From Diphasiastrum complanatum (Eukaryota; Streptophyta; Lycopodiopsida; Lycopodiales; Lycopodiaceae), in NCBI GenBank assembly GCA_029204225.1, contig CM055102.1, positions 37,564,585-37,628,584 of the forward strand: 64,000 nt of DNA, given 5' to 3'. Shown here one piece after another: positions 1-11,200 of the stretch. The translations under genes were made by a program, and so were the position numbers. Position 1 is the stretch's first letter, and the number at the start of each line of letters is the position of its first letter. Below the pieces are notes generated by a model that was given only the letters and a program-made list of their open reading frames with translations, was not told where the DNA came from and ran no database searches.

Positions 1-200
1 TAGACTGAAAAAAAGCAAGACAGTAAGCAACGAAGAGGTAGAGGCATAAGAAGTAACGAAAAGCTGATGTAGAAAGCAAGACAGATGAGGTAGTAAGCAA
101 CGAGAAGCTGAAGTAGAAAGCAACGAAGAGGTAGCAAGAATATATAAATTATATTAAATACATAATATACCCATCTACAAATATTTTGCCCTCAAAAGAG
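1..200. repeat. Degenerate short direct repeats
   Basis: Purine-rich words recur out of register: variants of AGCAAGACAG, AGCAACGA and GAAGAGGTAG, separated by AAGCTGAAGTAGAAAGCAA-like linkers. I see no coding potential or clean period. It lies just upstream of a Copia fragment and could be decayed LTR or leader sequence, but that is a guess. Confidence 0.5.
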
Positions 201-285
201 GATGCTTCTTCTTCATCTCAATGATATTCCTATCCAAATATTGCAAAAGTGAGATTGGTTTGAGAGTTTTTCACCAATCCATTAT

Positions 286-1025
286 GTGGAAAAGGTCACA
301 CAAGCCAATGGGCAAGAGTGCCGGATACAACGAATTGGTAATGTGCCAATGCAATTTCCAAATGGAAAGGTAAAGAACATCTCTAACGTACTCTATGTGC
401 TAGGGCTTAAGAAGAGCTTACTTTCTATTGGAGTCATGGAAAATCAGTGCTTGAAAGTTGAGTTCGTCAAAGACGGTTGCTTGATGAAAGACATGGATCA
501 CGACTACAAGGTGGTTGTGACGGGATATCACGACGACAGTTGTGGTACTTACAAGCTGGATGCTGCAAAACTTGGTGAATATGGTTTAGCATCATCGATT
601 GCATCTCAATCTGAATTGTGGTATTGCAGGATAGGTCATTTGAGCTATGGGGGCTTGCGCTTGATGCACAAATTGAAGATGGTAAGTGGGCTACCAGCAC
701 TACAAGATGAGCAACACTTCATATGTGAACGTTGCGTGATGGGAAAACACCACAGAGAGAAATTCAAGAAGGGTGGAGCAGCTTAGGCTAGGAAGGCACT
801 TGAGTTAATTCACAGTGACCTGTGTGGCCCAATGAAGACCATGTCATTAGGCGGAGCTTATTATTTTATGACCTTCATAGATATTACTCCAAAAGGATGT
901 GGATCTATTTCTTGAAAAACAAATCGGATGCATTAGCCTGCTTCAATAAATTCAAGGCTTTGGTGGAGAACCAATCAAAGTACTAAGGTCAAATAGAGGG
1001 GGCAAGTACAAATCAGGTGAATTCA
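286..1025 (+). pseudogene. Ty1/Copia pol fragment (GAG-pre-integrase plus start of integrase)
   Basis: An open stretch to 786 encodes the segment that precedes Copia integrase. It reads LSIGVMENQ-like, then LWYCRIGHLSYGGLRLM, and ends with the zinc-binding pair CERCVMGKHH. After a stop at 784-786 the same frame continues with integrase-like ALELIHSDLCGPMKT and YYFMTFI. Frame breaks follow, and a last recognisable block RSNRGGKYKSGEF ends near 1025. Protease, reverse transcriptase and LTRs are absent nearby. The fragment is a dead relic; the protein it came from would cut and join DNA during retrotransposon insertion. Confidence 0.85.
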
Positions 1026-1514
1026 ATCCAACCTACTTTTGGTCGAACATTAGTTAAATGAGAATTGAATTCCTGCTAAATTTCTTTTGAATAACCATTG
1101 AGACTATACAGTCGAATTCCCATCCAATACATCTCGAATGTCTATCGAATAAGAATCGAATTTCCCTTGTATGCATAGTAAAAAATGTCTGATAAACCAT
1201 ACACCAAATACACCAATTGGCTTGGTATCAATTGGGTAAGTGCTGGAACAAGATGATTGAGTTCAAACGAGTATCACAAAACTCCAAAAAAAAAAAAGTG
1301 GAATGACCACTAAACTAAGTAGTGCAAAAGAAGATCATATTTATACCTACTGGTTACAGTAATGAAGCTAAAGGCAAGATTAAATAATTTTTTAAGTAGC
1401 TTTTTTAATTGACTCTAAACTATAGTTTGAAATATCTATGAGTAAGAAATGTTCAACAAATCTATATGTTTTTCTACATGTGTATGATTTAGGATTTTCT
1501 ACATATGTATGCTT
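1026..1514. other. No gene seen
   Basis: AT-rich DNA without a recognisable domain, RNA gene or clear repeat. It may be decayed transposon sequence. Confidence 0.5.
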
Positions 1515-1929
1515 CATAGATGCACCAGCGATTATAAATCACGATCGAATCCAATTCTAGAATCGTTGCCAAAAAAAACAGGGATTCGCCCAGAATCGTC
1601 GTTCTTTTTTTTCTAAACCAAGCAACATGGGTATCAGTAGAGAGAGAAAAAACAGATGATTACGATTACGATAGCATAGAATCAATGAACCGTTAACGGT
1701 TCAGTACGGTTCTGAGAACCGTACGGTTCACAATCTTTTTTTGGGTAGAACCGTATAAACTGTGAAATAATTATTTAATTAATTTTTTTTTTCCCCCACC
1801 CCCAAAACGAGCTATGAGGGGTTTTGGGGGGAAAATTAAAATCAATAAATAATTAATTGATTTTTAGATGAACCGTACCACGGTTCAAGGAACCGTGGTA
1901 TGGTTCCCAGAACCCACAACCCACGGTTC
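1515..1929. repeat. Palindromic-word cluster (GAATCG words, then ten GAACCGT/ACGGTTC words around an AT-rich core)
   Basis: From about 1520 to 1610 the word GAATCG or its complement recurs several times. From 1687 to 1929 the 7-mer GAACCGT occurs ten times counting both strands, including the palindromes GAACCGTACGGTTC and GAACCGTTAACGGTTC. The two motif-rich shoulders flank a core of A/T runs, with a C-run and G-run that can pair (near 1795-1835). This layout resembles transposase-binding subterminal repeats of a DNA transposon. No terminal inverted repeat or target duplication could be fixed. Confidence 0.55.
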
Positions 1930-2249
1930 TGGGAACTGTGGGCCAATTTCAGTAGTTTCAAGTCTAATTCCAATAGTTTCAGGTCTTATTCTAGTATTTT
2001 CAGGTTCATTTTAGGTCCAAAATTTTTTCTGGAAAGTTTAAAAAAAAAAAAAATTGGCAATTCTGGGCAGCGAAGGTATGGTTTATGATTTTCTACATAT
2101 GTTCAACAATTCAATATCGTGGATCTTTTTATGACATACTTCTAGTCGTAACTCTTGTTTCATCATTAACTCATGTTCCATCATTTTGTTTTATATGCGA
2201 TTTAGATGGGGGAAGGCGTGGGACCTCGTAGAGGCAGACGTGGTGGTGG

Positions 2250-2808
2250 TTCTTCTATAGTGTGTGGATGCCATGCAACCAAAAAGGGAAGAAGATAGCT
2301 TCCTATTGGGCGCCCTCCTGCAAGCAATCTGATCACCTATAGGCTTTGATACCATGTAGGAAATAGAAGCCTAAGGATCCAGGATCTTAACTATTCAATC
2401 ACACAAAGCATTCTCAAAAGAAAGAGAGAGATGGCTAGAAACCCTCTTGTAGAAACTCGTGGACAGCCAAGGAGAATAGTCAGTATTGCTTACAAAAGTG
2501 TCTCATACAAATGGGATGCACACATATACATAGTCCAAGATGACTATCTAACTTCATGACTATTGGCTATCCAACTTTCTATAAGTTACATAGAAAGAGT
2601 AAGGTACCTCCAATATGTCAAGTTGGGGTACTTAATGTCACAATTAGGCCTAGTGGACCCATGAGTCCCTACCAAGTTAATTTCATACTAACTTAGCTAA
2701 CTCTAAGTTTAGTAGGCCTAATATAATATGACCATGGTTACACAACTCTCGACCTTTTGGGGCAAAGTAACCTATGGTAATGTAAGCAATTCCATTTACA
2801 TTCCAACA
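2250..2808 (-). mobile_element. LTR plus primer-binding site of a non-autonomous Copia-like element (truncated)
   Basis: The LTR spans 2355-2808, with TGTTGGAATG at its 5' end and TTTCCTACA at its 3' end on the minus strand. Directly inside it, on the minus strand, TGGTATCAAAGCC (2342-2354) matches the usual plant primer-binding site complementary to initiator tRNA-Met. About 100 bases of internal sequence survive and include GGGCGCCCTCCTGCAA, also found inside element C at 28-31 kb. The rest of the element is missing. The same LTR family recurs in the opposite orientation at 3652-4167. Confidence 0.75.
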
Positions 2809-3119
2809 GTGAAGAGGACAATATTGAAGCTTTTGACTTGCCTAGCATAACTGTAAGAGACAGTAAGAAAAATAAATGCAGTTTTGATATTGTATACCTG
2901 TCTTTGGATTCTATCCTCCCACAATTTTGGCATTCACGGCCTATTTCAAAGTTGGAGCATGTTAATAGTTGAAGAAAACTGAATTGCAAGTTACTTCTTG
3001 CCAAGATTATAACTATTTCAAATATGTTTTAAGTCGAACTAGTTTTTTGTTTCTAGTTCCAAAACATGCCACATTTTGCATTTTTGAGCATCTATTTGCT
3101 CTCTAAAACCACCAATAAG

Positions 3120-3460
3120 TGGAGAATGGGTTTGTTTTTGGAAGTCTCTACGCCATGGTCTACAACAAAAATAGGCAGTCAACGATAACCATCACTCGAA
3201 AAGCTTCTCTTCGCTTGAAGGTTTTGGCTCGGCAAACGGTAAACCCCAGTATTGACTAATCTAAGATTCATGAACCATTTGTGATTTGTGAATTTGTGTC
3301 ACATGAGACGTGAGTCACAAGTGACGAGTCGTGGATATGCTAATTGTTTAAACTTTAGGTAAACGCTGATGAGATCAACATCACCAAGGTTCCTGACTTA
3401 CCTCCTAGGTCGCAGGAGGAGAAGGATATATATGCCATCTTTCTGTTGCATGATCAGGTA
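3120..3460 (+). pseudogene. Possible hAT transposase C-terminal remnant (exon-like patches)
   Basis: Two open patches look like exons. The first (about 3120-3238) reads through MVYNKNRQ and SLRLKVLARQ and ends at a GTAAAC donor-like site. This loosely recalls the conserved hAT stretch before the dimerisation domain (asparagine-rich KRNR block, then NLRL). The second (about 3358-3459) follows a TTTAG acceptor-like site, encodes NADEINITKVPD and KDIYAIFLLHDQ, and ends at GTAGGC. Past the solo LTR, 4169-4360 adds a Ser/Asp-rich stretch with stops. The family assignment is tentative. Confidence 0.3.
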
Positions 3461-3651
3461 GGCGTGCAAGTTGCTTGAATCTTGAATTTTGATATTCATG
3501 ATTGAATCATTGTTCACGTGTATTTCAAATTTCAATCAAGATTGTACTCCTTACTATCTACTATCTAGGTTACCTCCTGAGTCTTCAATCTAGGTTCTAT
3601 TATCTTGGGTATTTTCTAATAGCTGCAAATTTCTACATGCAAGACCTATGA

Positions 3652-4167
3652 TGTTGGAATGTAAATGGAATTGCTTACATTACCATAGGTTACTTTGACC
3701 CAAAGGTCGAGAGTTGTGTAACCATGGTCATTTATTATATTAGGCCTACTAAACTTAGAGTTAGCTAAGTTAGTATGAAATTAACTTGGTAGGGACTCAT
3801 GGGTCCACATTGTGACATTAAGTACCCCAACTTGACATATTGGAGGTACCTTATTCTTTCTATGTAACTTATAGAAAGTTGGATAGTCAATAGTCAAGTA
3901 GTTGGACAACCAATAGTCAAGTAGTTGGATAGCCAATAGTCAAGTAGTTGGATAGCCAATAGTCATGAAGTTAGATAGTCATCTTGGACTATATATATGT
4001 GTGCATCCCATTTGTATGAGACACTTTTGTAAGCAATACTGACTATTCTCCTTGGCTGTCCACGAGTTTCTACAAGAGGGTTTCTAGCCATCTCTCTCTT
4101 TCTTTTGAGAATGCTTTGTGTGATTGAATAGTTAAGATCCTGGATCCTTAGGCTTCTATTTCCTACA
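3652..4167 (+). mobile_element. Solo LTR with perfect 5-bp target duplication (TATGA)
   Basis: The sequence starts TGTTGGAATG and ends TTTCCTACA. It is flanked by TATGA on both sides (3647-3651 and 4168-4172). There is no primer-binding site or polypurine tract, so this is a complete solo LTR left by recombination between two LTRs. It is the same family as the LTR at 2355-2808 but inverted relative to it. It shares the block ACCATAGGTTACTTTGACCC with the LTRs of element C. Its extra length comes mostly from a 23-bp tandem expansion. Confidence 0.9.
3877..3968 (+). repeat. 23-bp tandem repeat, four units, inside the solo LTR
   Basis: Units start at 3877, 3900, 3923 and 3946 and read AGTTGGATAGCCAATAGTC plus AAGT, with one to three substitutions per unit. 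The sister LTR at 2355-2808 has only one unit, so the array expanded after the copies diverged. Confidence 0.9.
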
Positions 4168-4379
4168 TATGACTCGATCTGCATCACTAGCTCAAGCTGC
4201 TCGGAGGTTCACAGAGCAACTTCAGTAGCTTTGCCGAGGAGACGGAGGATAGTGAGGGGTCTCTGTCTTTTGAGGCCTCATAGGGTGGGGATGACAATGA
4301 TGACGATGTTGAGCAAGAGGCTATGAGGCCACCCCCCCTAGGAGGACTAGGAGGACATATATATAGACTATAGTTCATG

Positions 4380-7300
4380 GTCTAGAATCTACCTCATTTT
4401 TACATCTACATCTTGCACCCATTACAAATGGTATCATGATCTCATATCTATCCTAGTGAAAAACCTTGCACCATTCAATTAGTCTCTCATATCATCCATC
4501 CTATTCAATAGATACTTATTCATGATGGTAAATTTGTACACACAAAGCCACACATCTCCTTCTATATTCCTGAAAAAATCACTTTTGTGTTCTCCCGAGA
4601 GAGTTACTTGGCTGGCTATGATTAATCTTCAAGTACTCCTAGAGTTGTGGAACAGCTGCATCCTCTTTCTTCTAGTGCAAGTCAACTATTAAAAAGCAAC
4701 TCTGTTTGATGATTTACACTCCTAGGTGGAGAGCGATCAAAAATCAATTGGGTGTTTATGCTCTAATGTGGTCCTCGGATTCATTTCCAAAAGAGGTCAA
4801 CAAATTTTGGCTTTTGAAACCAGGACTTGATAAGAGTTAACTCACACAAGGGATAGTTTTGATGCCAATCGAAATTTCATGCATATTGAACCACATCCTC
4901 CAAAAATTTCAAGACTACCCAATAGTCATTACGCGTTACAAATATGTCAATAACTTGACATCGAGCAATCCATCTTTAAACTTGAGGTTGGAACCTTGGG
5001 TAAGCTATTATGTACCTATACAAGCACATAACACAACAACATAGAGGCCCAAGACCCAAGTAATTGTCCATAATATGCCTCTTGAAGTATATTGACTTTT
5101 TTGATTGCAATGAGTGCATTCCTAGAATGAATGCGTGTTTGTAGATGTTCTCCAAGGCTTTTGTGAAAAAATTCTGTGGCGTGTTTTCACCACAACCCAT
5201 GAGAAAACATTTTAATTGTAGTGTGGCCACATAGGACTGAAAAAAGAGAATATGAGAAAATCATGAGAGATTTTTCATAAATTATAAGGACAAAGACGTG
5301 CCAAGGAGAACAATTAGTATATTCCACTTTTGCACCATGTCAATATTTTGACATTTAAGACCATTGGAAAGAGGTAGCTCTTGTATGCTTGGATCCGAAT
5401 TATTTTAATCACTAGAGAAGTGGTAATTCAAGTACTATTCATTAGAGACTAGCGCTCAGAGCCTCCATGCCCAGATGGAAAAAAATCATAGAATAAGTGA
5501 AAGGATGAACATATAGTATGTACTATTAATTGAAGAGGTTTTCTCAGCTGAGCTCAACATTTACGTTGATTCTACTGAAGACACTGCATCATGCGGATGC
5601 TTTTGAAATTTTGATCATTCCATACAATGATACAAGTATGGTCGCCTTTCCTGGTAACGATAATTTTGATCATTCTTAGGAAAGGCCACCACAAGCATGC
5701 TAAATTTATAACAAATTCTCTCAGATAGCTTGCACCACCAAAGATGATGGCACTAGCACTGACACGAGAGGACAAAAAAATAATAAATTATAGGATAGTA
5801 ACCACAACTGCGATCTTGTAACTTTATGGAGTCCAACCACCAAGTTTAAGATCATCAGCTCCATCATGCATAGCATGGACTATATAGGCTATGAAGTAGC
5901 TCCTCAAATCATCATTACCCAAGAGGAGGTGCAGTCACATGTATGATGGACGCTATACCTTCACAAAGACCAGGATGCTGAGATTCTATTACTCCTCCCA
6001 AAGATGAAGAGAAGGCTCTCAGCTAAGTCAATCAAACAACACAAGAAAAACCTCGTTTCAGAGGGCAAACACAGCTACTGCCAATACTTCACATCTTATG
6101 GATTTGATATTTCAAATTTTACCCTGATTTGCAAGTAAAGGTTGAGTAAGAATTCTGAGTAGATATAAACTTCTTTGTTGAAAGCTTAGTCTGACCTGAT
6201 TGAACTGCACCAATAGAGTGCATGCTCTGGTAGATTATCTAGACAATATTTTCATCTCATGTGGAATATCTGCAATTTACTGCTTGTTCTAATATATTTG
6301 TCGATAGAATGAGATGCCTATGAATGTTGCCACTGTACTCTCGTGTGCCCATACAAGTATTTAGGACGCCCAAATTTGCCATTAGCGTACACCAAAAAAT
6401 AGACGGTATGCAGATTCGTGAAAGTTAATATTGCAGTGTTGATAGACCGAGCCTCATGGAGAGAAGCAACAGACAGAGTTAATAGTTGAAAAAAAACCTT
6501 GCATTGGCTCTCTCATAGATTGAATTTCTCTTATTCTTTAATTTCTAGATTTATTAGACAATGCAATAACACAGGTCACTAGTTCAAAAAATTCTTGATT
6601 ATGGTATAAGAGATTAAAAACTGGCAAATTTATGAAAAACACACTCTATGGTGTCTTTCAAAAGGATAGCAAATACCACTACTAACCTGCTTTGTTTTTC
6701 AATCATTTTTGAAACTAGTAAACTCCATCATTAGATTGTGCCAATACTTCCCCCATGTTTTTTTCTCCTAATCTTCAGTTGTTGATTTTGGTCAAAATAT
6801 GAACATACATGTAATTGTACACTCAACAAGGTAATATCGTTGATTCAGACTGAAAGAACTCCATTTGATTCCCCCAATGTTCGCAACTTGCAACTTAGTT
6901 TCTTTTAATTAGAACATATTTGACAAATCTCTTTATGTTGCTTCACCACAGCAAACTGTATTCTAAGAATCCGTGCCTGTATGGCATGCCATGCAGCCAA
7001 GCATACGAGCTGGTTGCAACTATGGTGCCTATGGACATTCTTAACAGAGCTTTTTCAGAATATTTTGTTTGTTTAGACTTTAGACAGGCATAAGAGGCAG
7101 GAGAGAAAGCTGGAACCAGCACTGCTAGGAGGACAGCTTAGGGGAAGGGCAGGCTGGGAGGACAACCCAGGGGAGAGGCAGCCTGAACAAAGTACAGGAG
7201 AAGCGGGTGAAGAGGGTGCCAAGAGAATACGCCAGTGGACAACCAAGGGGAAAAAGAGGCTGGGAGAGCAGCCAGGATGGGAAAAAGCCTGAGGAAGAGG

Positions 7301-8129
7301 AAGCCCTTGGACACGGTGCACAAAAAGGAGTATGAGTTAAGAGGGAGCCTGGGGTAGGAGGAGGCATCCCAGGAGAAGACAGAATCGGGGTGGAAGCCTG
7401 GAGGCCATTCCAAGAGAGAAGCTGTGAGGCCAGTCTGTAAGGAGGGCTCAGGAGCAAGGGAGCTAAAGTTCCTTCACAGTTTTCCCAGCTCTGAACATGG
7501 TTTTATGCAGGTTTTGAGGCACTCTGTGCAGTTCTTTTAGATGCTGCATGAAAAACAACTGACACTGAGTGATTTAAGGTACATGTTCACCAACTTAAGT
7601 GAAAAACTACAGTGCCCTATTGGAGGGATCTAAATGTATCACCAACAAGACCCCCGCTGGCTGGTTTGTCGCTGTTAACTCTCTTGTTGCCCCCTAAAGC
7701 CAAAAGACAAGAAATAGCATCACCAATTCTAACTCCTCTGTAACTGGTGACTGGTCCATAGAATGGTCAGGTATCCAGTCCATCGGCTTTAGTAGCCATC
7801 CTAAAAAGTCACAGGGTGTCAGGTGCCCAGTTCATCTGCTTTAGTACCTCATCCTAAAAACACAAACAAGAGTTCCAATTTTCAATATGTTATTAATCAT
7901 GTCACCTTACATATTGCATGGCTATATAACCTTCCAGTCATTTCCTTTGTTCTATTTGATATTAGAACATCAGACTGCATAACTGTGAAATTAGTAAGAA
8001 GACCATGCATGAGAAGAACATGCAAACACAAAGAAGTGGCAATCTGCTTTAAAATTCAACACAGTTGACTTCAATGCTTTGTGTCAACCTAGCATCACAG
8101 TATAGGGTGAGTTCATGCAGTGGACTTAC
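4380..8129. other. DHQS intron 5 (open-ended): no further exon seen
   Basis: The sequence below the DHQS exon 5 donor should lead to the final exon or exons. I looked on the minus strand for the expected GYGEWLHGEA and MAVDKK blocks and did not find them down to base 1. The region is otherwise unremarkable except for a purine-rich block at 7075-7470 and an approximate tandem duplication (period about 62-65 bp) near 7765-7858, containing GCTTTAGTA and CATCCTAAAAA. Confidence 0.5.
7075..7470 (+). repeat. Purine-rich (G+A) block with degenerate repeats
   Basis: About 390 bases are strongly G/A-biased on the plus strand. Words such as GGCTGGGAG, AGGACAACCCAGGGG and AGGAAGCC recur. The bias removes stop codons on the minus strand, giving three overlapping Pro/Ser/Leu-rich ORFs that look like by-products rather than genes. 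It lies within DHQS intron 5. Confidence 0.6.
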
Positions 8130-8253
8130 GTGACCAAAGGTATGACCAAAGTTTAATGTTGCTCTCAATCCACCTTCTTTTTCATCTAATGAAACAACTT
8201 CAGCTTTGTTCTCACAAGACCTCTTGATTGCATAGGCAAGAGCATTAGGATCC
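8130..8253 (-). CDS. DHQS: DHQS exon 5 (last exon in window)
   Basis: The acceptor is GGTGCAG|GGATCC and the donor is GGTCAC|GTAAGT. It encodes [20 protein letters not shown] through NFGHTFGH, with the first metal-binding histidine. The next exon should begin AIETG-like; it is not in the window. Confidence 0.95.
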
Positions 8254-11200
8254 CTGCACCATGAGGTTGCAACCATTAGATTTTAACAAAGCACTTTTAC
8301 TTCCACGTGCAGAAGTAGACAGAAACATAACTCATGCCTACTCTTGCATGACCATTCTACTGAAAGGAATTGATCTAAAGAGCACATGATACATCTGATT
8401 TCAAAATGAGTACCGTGCAAGCAGACTTTCAATGTGGCTCTCTAACCACTGGAAAAAAGCCGCATCCCTTATGAGTCCATATTTAATAACTTCTGCAATT
8501 CCTGATGCAAGTTCTCTGTTGGGCAAAGAAAGAAGTGTGTCTGTATCGATAAGTACACACTGAGGCTGATAAAAAGCACCAATAAGGTTTTTTCCAAGAC
8601 GATGATTAACAGCTGTCTTGCCTCCAACAGACGAATCCACCTGATTGGGCAGAATTGACAGAAAACTGAAAGCATCAACATGACAAACAGTCTAAGCCAA
8701 AACCTTCACTATGCATATTCCAACTTAATCAAATTTCCAAATTCAGGTGGACTGTTGAGAACAAAAAACAAACATTAAAAGAAGAAGAAGCCAGTATCAT
8801 GGAGATAGTTGGAGATAGTTGGTGAGTCATGGGTCAGAAAGATTAGCACTGGAATAACGTGATTCCACCAAAGGTGAAGAGCAGGCAACTTCTGAGCAAA
8901 TTTACAATCTCTGTAGAACAAATCTAAACACCATGACAAAAGACAAATCGGCATCTTTTATAAGCAAGCTAAAACTCATCGCAAGAGTTCATCTTCTCAT
9001 GTACTGCCTAATAAAAATCATGGATCTGGCTTAGTATGACAAAAAGCTGGGTCCAAGTCTCGCAAATATTCCACTGAGCAAAAAAACTACAAAAAGAAAG
9101 GACTCTCATTGTTTTGCAGCTCATTTCGCTGCCAACTTCGCCTCAGCTCACTCCCAACTCTGAATCCAGGATAAAATTTAAGCCTTGTTCTAGTATCAAA
9201 TTATTACACAAAAACAAATTTCTCCTTCAGAGCAGGATTTAAGGTCAGTTTCTGCTCAAATGGCCACACAGACATGAATTTCACTTCAATTTTCTGGCGA
9301 TCAAAAGCCTTTGATTGAAACAATCTTTTCCCGTAGCACATGAACAAAGCTGCCTCCACTGTTGCCGGAACTTTGGCCAGGTTATAGCACCCTTCATAAT
9401 AACAACTATGAAAGGGAAAGACAATCAAATACTTGGAAAGAGTACACACTCTACAAGAAAATAGACTTTCTAAGGTAGCTGTCCAAAGTTGCATGCTTCC
9501 TCAAAGTCTAATGCTTCCTCAAAGATATTGTCTAATGGCTATCTATTTTGAAAATTTAGCATAACAAAAAACTTTTTTTTAAAGAAAAGACCATCTACTT
9601 CGGACTTTGCGGGCTTGCTCGTCAAGAGTGGAAAATTGGAAACCAGTTATATTTCATGAAAAGGAAGATGACCCTCTTTGGTTAGAGGGGCTCAGAGAAA
9701 AACATTGAGAGATATTCCAAAGAGGCTACTGATTCTAGCACTCATTTTAGAAAAGAGTTATAAGAATCATAATTCCAGCCACGCAGGGATGAGGGTCCGG
9801 GCCGGAATGCCCGCGTCTGCGTCCGCGTCCGGCGTCCGGACCCGGATGCGTCCGACCCCCGGACGCAGGGTTGGACGCGTCCAATTTTTTTTTTTTTAAT
9901 TAAAAAACCCTAAAATAAATTAAAATAAATTATAAATAAATAAAAACGGATGTGTCCGTACCGCCGGACGCACCCCTGGCTTCATTTTTTTTTAAATTTT
10001 TTTTAGTCTAAATTTTTTTTTTTAAATTATAAAAAAAAATTAAAAAAAAAACCGGACGCGTCCGCGTCCACCGTCCGTTTCCTTAGTTCCAGCGTGAAGA
10101 TTTTTCCAAAGTGATCATAAAAAGTCAGAAAAATTGTGCTCTTACAATATTGAATAAAGGTATAGACTAGAAGTGGTGGTATCCCATGTTTTCCTTGGTT
10201 TGATTAAGAATGGAAAAAGTTAGATTCGATTCTTCAACAATGTGGGAGTATAAAAACAACTTTTGACATACACAAAATTTTGTCAAATACAAACTCCCTT
10301 TTCTTCAATGAAAATCTGCATTCATTGATTTGATCGTTCAAAAAGCAAGCCTACCACAAATTATCATGAAAAGCTCTAGCATGCTTTCAAATGCACTAAC
10401 TAACATATTTCAGCAGAAGCTACCTGAGCCATAAGAGTTGTGGGTATCTGAATGAAGTTTACTCCTCGTAAAAAAGATGCAGCAGCAAATCCGCACATGT
10501 CTCCTATCACTCCTCCTCCAAGTGCGACAAAGGTGCACTTGCGATCCATTCTTGTTTCAATTGCTTTGTCAAAAACTTTCATAAGTGTCTCCTGCCATTC
10601 GTTTGCCAAGATAGTTAAAAATTTTAAAAAGCATAGATGTGAATATCCACCAATGATAGAGTCAACTAGCCTGTGGAGAAAGTAACCTTTCAGATATTCA
10701 AGAACACAAAAACAGTGTCACATGATGAAAGGCACAGCAAAAGGTGAAGCATAGCAATCTCCAACTAAGAATAGCGATTACTGCATATTATAGTAGTTGC
10801 AAATTCCCTCCAAGAAAGTGTTAATGAGCCTCCTACAAAGATCTTAAAGCACCAGAACAATCAACTCAGATTGAATAGTAGGGCATACCAATTACACGGC
10901 CATGGAGGTCCTTAAGAGAAGCCACCAAAATAGGTCTAAAGCTTACATCAGCTTGACTAGTTTGGCTAGACAATCTGTGAGTCTCTAGCATGTAATTGCT
11001 TCTTGGTTTCCAAGGGGAGGCTCGAACCTGGGACCAAAGAAACTTTGGATGCCAAGCTAACAAGTTGAGCCAACCCCGTTGGGTTCTAGCATGTAATTGA
11101 AGATACTAATACATGCAACCAGTAGCTAATAATGTCAGGAACTAAATTAGGGCCCAGCGATGATGAAATTCTGTAGTGAAAAGATTTTTTTCCCAATCAC

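Noticed and set aside
3877-3968. Regular short repeats resembling a CRISPR array
   Set aside because: Head-to-tail 23-bp units without unique spacers, inside a plant LTR.
7073-7457. Three overlapping minus-strand ORFs (82-110 codons)
   Set aside because: They arise from the purine-rich plus strand, which suppresses stop codons; composition is Pro/Ser/Leu low-complexity and no frame is favoured.
1-8049. Final DHQS exon(s)
   Set aside because: The expected HGEAVA and MAVDKK blocks were sought on the minus strand by eye and not found, so no exon is called here.
10999-11084. Possible tRNA gene on the minus strand
   Set aside because: Boxes A and B are present but stems do not pair into a cloverleaf, and the unit is bounded by a 15-bp duplication, so it is a SINE.
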